A stretch of DNA of 9,234 nucleotides from Pseudomonadota bacterium. Its GTDB lineage: Bacteria > Pseudomonadota > Gammaproteobacteria > Burkholderiales > Burkholderiaceae. The notes under the pieces are model-generated. The model worked only from the letters and a program-made list of their open reading frames with translations, was not told the origin of the DNA and did not search any database. Below are positions 6,855 through 9,234 of this stretch, piece after piece (position 1 is the stretch's first letter; each line of letters begins with the position of its first letter). Location of the stretch: assembly GCA_021783435.1 (NCBI GenBank), contig JAJXUC010000150.1, forward strand, positions 1 through 9,234, read 5' to 3'. Made by a program: the position numbers and the translations under genes.

Positions 6855-7129
6855 TTGAAATAGCTCCTGAACACGTCAGCAAGCTCCTCGGCCGCGTCGG
6901 CAGCCATCGGATTCTTGCCCTTCAGCGGCTCGACAAGATGGCTCTGGATATGTTCCTGGACAACCTCGCCGAGCAGTCCATTGAGAGCGCCGCGGCAACC
7001 GGCGACGACATGCAGCACTTGCTCGCACCCGGCTTCCGACTCAAGTGCGCGCTCGATGGCGTCGACCTGCCCCCGGATACGACGCACCCGGTTCAGCAGC
7101 TTGGCTTTCTGGCGGATGGTATGGCTCAT
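6851..7129 (-). CDS. dmeR: RcnR/DmeR-type Ni/Co-responsive repressor (CsoR/RcnR family)
   Basis: 92 residues, the usual family length, an all-helical DNA-binding protein. It begins MSHTIRQK, almost identical to the RcnR N-terminus, which fixes the start since His3 is a metal ligand. The RcnR metal set is complete: H3, C35, H60 and H64. FrmR formaldehyde sensors have Glu at the last position, and copper CsoR has a different Cys/His/Cys set, so nickel/cobalt sensing is favoured. Another Cys (C45) is present. Family members bind G-tract operators without metal and release on metal binding. The ATGA overlap with dmeF makes this a dmeRF operon, and a G6 tract lies just upstream. No proper ribosome site precedes the ATG; the transcript may be leaderless. 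Confidence 0.88.
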   Translation of the reverse strand: MSHTIRQKAKLLNRVRRIRGQVDAIERALESEAGCEQVLHVVAGCRGALNGLLGEVVQEHIQSHLVEPLKGKNPMAADAAEELADVFRSYFK

Positions 7130-7135
7130 ATCCCT

Positions 7136-7163
7136 ATGATAGCCTACCCCCCTATCCGATAAT
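7136..7163. promoter_or_regulatory. Overlapping divergent promoters of dmeR and the UPF0016 exporter
   Basis: Plus strand: GATAAT (7158-7163) as -10 with a weak -35 ATGATA (7136-7141, 16-base spacer); transcription would start near 7170, at most about three bases before the ATG at 7173. Minus strand: TATCAT (7141-7136) as -10, with start near 7129-7130, at the dmeR ATG; no good -35 is seen. Neither gene has a usable Shine-Dalgarno, consistent with leaderless mRNAs. The -10 calls come from resemblance only. Confidence 0.4.
7145..7154. promoter_or_regulatory. G/C-tract operator for the RcnR/DmeR-type repressor
   Basis: TA-C6-TA (minus strand TA-G6-TA) in the 43-bp spacer between dmeR and the divergent exporter gene. 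RcnR-family operators consist of a G/C tract of about six bases flanked by short inverted A/T-rich ends, and this matches. It lies between the two candidate -10 elements, so one bound tetramer could block both promoters. Confidence 0.65.
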
Positions 7164-7172
7164 GTTTAACGC

Positions 7173-7745
7173 ATGCACCCTTTCCTCACATCAACCGTTC
7201 TGGTCGCCCTAGCTGAGATCGGTGACAAGACACAACTCTTGTCCCTGCTGCTGGCGGCCCGCTATCGCGCGCCCATTCCCATCATCCTGGGTATTTTGAT
7301 CGCGACCCTGGCGAACCATGGGATCGCCGCCGGTGTGGGTGACATGCTCGCCCACACCTTGAAACCGTCGGTTCTGAACTGGGCCGTCGTCCTGTCCTTC
7401 GTCGTCATGGGGCTGTGGATACTGGTCCCTGACAAACTGGATGAGGAGAACCTGTCCAAACGCAGCGCGCGCGGCATCTTCCTGACGGCCGCGCTGTCAT
7501 TTTTCCTCGCCGAGATGGGCGACAAGACCCAGGTGGCGACCGTCGCGCTGGCTGCGCGCTTCAGCGAATGGATTCCAGTGGTGGCTGGTACGACGCTGGG
7601 CATGCTGCTGGCGAACGTGCCGGCAGTGCTGTTCGGACACCGATTTGCGGATCGGCTGCCGAGCCGTTGGATCCATGCCGTCGCGGCCGTCATGTTCATC
7701 GTTCTAGGTGCACTCGCGTTGCGTACGGCATTACAGGCCCAGTAA
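7173..7745 (+). CDS. UPF0016/TMEM165-GDT1 family manganese exporter
   Basis: 190 residues, an inner-membrane protein with six likely membrane segments (about 4-24, 34-54, 68-86, 101-122, 134-155, 166-187). The duplicated signature E-x-G-D-K-T-Q is complete in both halves: EIGDKTQ at 15-21 and EMGDKTQ at 114-120. Characterised relatives export Mn2+ (Vibrio MneA) or handle Mn/Ca (Gdt1, TMEM165). The start is unambiguous: an in-frame TAA lies two codons upstream (7167-7169), and the conserved N-terminus begins at this Met. There is no Shine-Dalgarno and no room for the yybP-ykoY Mn riboswitch that often precedes such genes. It is divergent from dmeRF across a shared operator, so its regulation may be by Ni/Co rather than Mn. 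Confidence 0.85.
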   Translation: MHPFLTSTVLVALAEIGDKTQLLSLLLAARYRAPIPIILGILIATLANHGIAAGVGDMLAHTLKPSVLNWAVVLSFVVMGLWILVPDKLDEENLSKRSARGIFLTAALSFFLAEMGDKTQVATVALAARFSEWIPVVAGTTLGMLLANVPAVLFGHRFADRLPSRWIHAVAAVMFIVLGALALRTALQAQ

Positions 7746-8153
7746 GTAGCAGCAAGCTGACTCTCGACTCTACTGGCCGACGATCCGCTTTGACCAAGGT
7801 GCGCTTTATCGGTCAGAGCGCTGGACGTTCACTTTACGTAAATACTTGCAGGTGAAACACGAACTGCCCAATAGGCCAGCGTGGATCGACAGCACCTCTA
7901 CGCTAGAAACGATGGTGGAAATTCGAAGCGTGCACAACACGAATGTCACCTATGTGTGACCTGAGCAGACGTATCGGTGCAATGGTCTGACTGATAGGAG
8001 GCTCTGGCCGATTTGCGGACACCCACGGGATCAAGTCCGGCGCATGGCCGGTGTCGGCCCGATACGGTCAATCTGTTGCTTGTTCCTCGAAATTCGAGAT
8101 GTCGATGTTCTGTGCCCTGACGAGCGCCAGCTCCGATTTGTACCTCGACGAAT
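7746..8153. other. Convergent gap with no confident gene
   Basis: About 400 bases between the exporter stop and the EAL gene stop, visibly less GC-rich than its neighbours. A plus-strand frame stays open for 69 codons (7750-7959). It lacks an ATG near its beginning and matches no family I know. Short symmetric elements: TTTACGTAAA (7833-7842), CTCGAA-A-TTCGAG (8086-8098), GGCCG-GTGT-CGGCC (8046-8059), and imperfect GCGCTT/GAGCGC arms at 7801-7821. None is followed by a T-run, so no terminator is called for either converging gene. Confidence 0.5.
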
Positions 8154-9234
8154 TCATTGTTTGTGGTGCAAACGCACCTTCTCGACAAGCCAGGCCGTGA
8201 GTTTCTTACTGGCTGCCTTTCGCACTTCTTCGTCTTGTGCTTCATGGATGATGGCGTGATAGGACTCAGCCTCTGCTGCCTCAGCACCGAGGCGGCTCAG
8301 ATAGGCATTGAGGGGGCACGGTTCTGATCGATGCATTTGGTTCGGAAAGGCTCCGTGGGCGTCCATCCAGTGGTAAGCCAATGCGCCCAATGGCGTGGAA
8401 AACTGCAATGGTGCGGGATCCGAGCTGTTCGTTCTCCTGTGCATGGCGTGTTGTACCGCCCAGTCCTGCAACTGCTCACTCGGCATGGGGCGTGCGATGC
8501 CGTAGCCTTGACCGAATTTGGCGCCCAGCACCGTCACGGCCTCGATGATCCCGTCATTCTCGACGCCCTCGACCACAACTTCCTTCTCAAAATCTCGCCC
8601 GATCTGCACCACGGTGCGCACCAAAGTCAGTGCTTTCACCGGGTCGCGCTCGATGTCGAGAATGATGCCCTGATCGACCTTGATGACATCAAATGGAAGG
8701 CTGGCCAGCCGTTTTAGGCTGCTGAAACCAGATCCAAGGTCATCAATGGCAAACTGAACGCCCAACTGCCCCAGCCTGGATATCGCTTCGTCACGCAAAA
8801 TCTCATCGACCTCTTGCGATTCCAGCAGTTCCAAGACGAGATGATGCGGCGCGATGGCGTGCTCACGCAAAGATTGCTGGATCCATTGCATACAGTCCGG
8901 GTGCAAAAGCGTGGAAGGGGGCAGGTTGATGGACAGATCGATGTCCATATCTTGGGCCCGCCAATGCGCCAGCCGCTCCAAACTCTGAGACAGCCCCATG
9001 CGAAACAGCGCGTCCAGGTCGGCATCGCGCAGCGCAGGCAGAAACTGCCCCGGAGCGATGACCTTTCCCTCAGGCGAAACCAGCCGAGCCAGCGCCTCGA
9101 CCTTGCTCAAACGACCGTCGATCAGATCAACCACGGGTTGCACAAACATCCTCAAACCATCCGCGTAAAGCCATTGGCGGTACTGAGCGGCTTCACGTTG
9201 CCCGACAACAGGCGACCGTTTGCGCAGCAGATCG
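8154..9234 (-). CDS. EAL-domain c-di-GMP phosphodiesterase, N-terminus beyond window
   Basis: The frame is open to the right edge, so the N-terminus is missing. Numbering from the Leu/TTG codon at 9155, the EAL domain covers about 1-235 and begins upstream with YRQWLYADGLR. Catalytic and metal positions are present: E20 of EAL, N78 (SINLPP), E109 (LELLES), D138-D139 (DDLGSGFSSL), K159 (IKVD), E196 (VEGVE) and Q216 (GQGYG). Hydrolysis of c-di-GMP is therefore likely, although loop 6 reads DDLGSG rather than the usual DDFGTG. Residues about 250-333 form an unassigned C-terminal domain with ordered H262, C280 and H300-x3-H304 (CPL, HAIIH), resembling a shortened chemoreceptor zinc-binding (CZB) pattern. 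The missing N-terminus could hold a GGDEF or sensor domain. It converges with the exporter gene and shows no operon link to the metal genes. Confidence 0.88.
   Translation of the reverse strand, partial: DLLRKRSPVVGQREAAQYRQWLYADGLRMFVQPVVDLIDGRLSKVEALARLVSPEGKVIAPGQFLPALRDADLDALFRMGLSQSLERLAHWRAQDMDIDLSINLPPSTLLHPDCMQWIQQSLREHAIAPHHLVLELLESQEVDEILRDEAISRLGQLGVQFAIDDLGSGFSSLKRLASLPFDVIKVDQGIILDIERDPVKALTLVRTVVQIGRDFEKEVVVEGVENDGIIEAVTVLGAKFGQGYGIARPMPSEQLQDWAVQHAMHRRTNSSDPAPLQFSTPLGALAYHWMDAHGAFPNQMHRSEPCPLNAYLSRLGAEAAEAESYHAIIHEAQDEEVRKAASKKLTAWLVEKVRLHHKQ

Noticed and set aside
7130..7172. yybP-ykoY manganese riboswitch ahead of the UPF0016 exporter
   Set aside because: The spacer is only 43 bases and is occupied by the divergent promoters; no room for the aptamer.
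7946..8287. 113-codon minus-strand open frame overlapping the EAL gene end
   Set aside because: It overlaps the EAL gene in another frame, has no motif and has atypical composition.
1..9234. CRISPR array, tRNA, rRNA, insertion sequence or toxin-antitoxin pair
   Set aside because: No regularly spaced repeats, no cloverleaf or rRNA signature, no transposase motifs and no TA-like gene pair seen on either strand.

Overview
The window looks like accessory DNA from a GC-rich proteobacterium. A beta- or gammaproteobacterium is my best guess, possibly a metal-exposed Burkholderiales or Thiomonas-like host. This rests on gene families and codon style only; there is no rRNA or housekeeping marker. It joins a conjugative-element segment to a metal-homeostasis segment, followed by one c-di-GMP signalling gene cut by the right edge.

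Region 1 (51-5164, all minus strand) is a transfer-associated operon. It reads: a large Toprim primase with a C-terminal LPD7 domain, a 9-bp stem-loop, a 47-residue very acidic small protein, then an ArdC-like antirestriction protein (ssDNA-binding domain plus HExxH zincin) with a long unassigned C-terminal extension. The last two genes overlap by 8 bases. Inside the primase gene, at the boundary between the primase and LPD7 halves, lies a textbook Shine-Dalgarno and ATG. It probably yields a second, shorter product. The set fits helping an incoming single-stranded plasmid or ICE to be primed and protected from restriction.

Region 2 (5165-5585) has no convincing gene. It carries a striking cluster of inverted repeats: a perfect 12-bp palindrome upstream of the primase, two adjacent short inverted repeats, and a 40-base compound cruciform.

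Region 3 (5586-7745) is a metal module. dmeR (an RcnR-type Ni/Co sensor) and dmeF (a CDF Co/Ni exporter) form an ATGA-overlapping minus-strand operon. A UPF0016/TMEM165-type Mn exporter is transcribed divergently from a 43-bp spacer. That spacer holds one C6/G6-tract operator of RcnR/DmeR type and two face-to-face -10 elements so close to the start codons that both mRNAs may be leaderless. DmeF carries an inserted cytoplasmic domain that resembles the one found in RND periplasmic adaptors.

Region 4 (7746-8153) is a visibly less GC-rich convergent gap with no confident gene; one 69-codon open stretch may be a remnant or chance. Region 5 (8154-9234) is the 3' part of an EAL-domain phosphodiesterase gene, with catalytic residues intact and a C-terminal His/Cys tail that may bind metal. 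It runs off the right edge.
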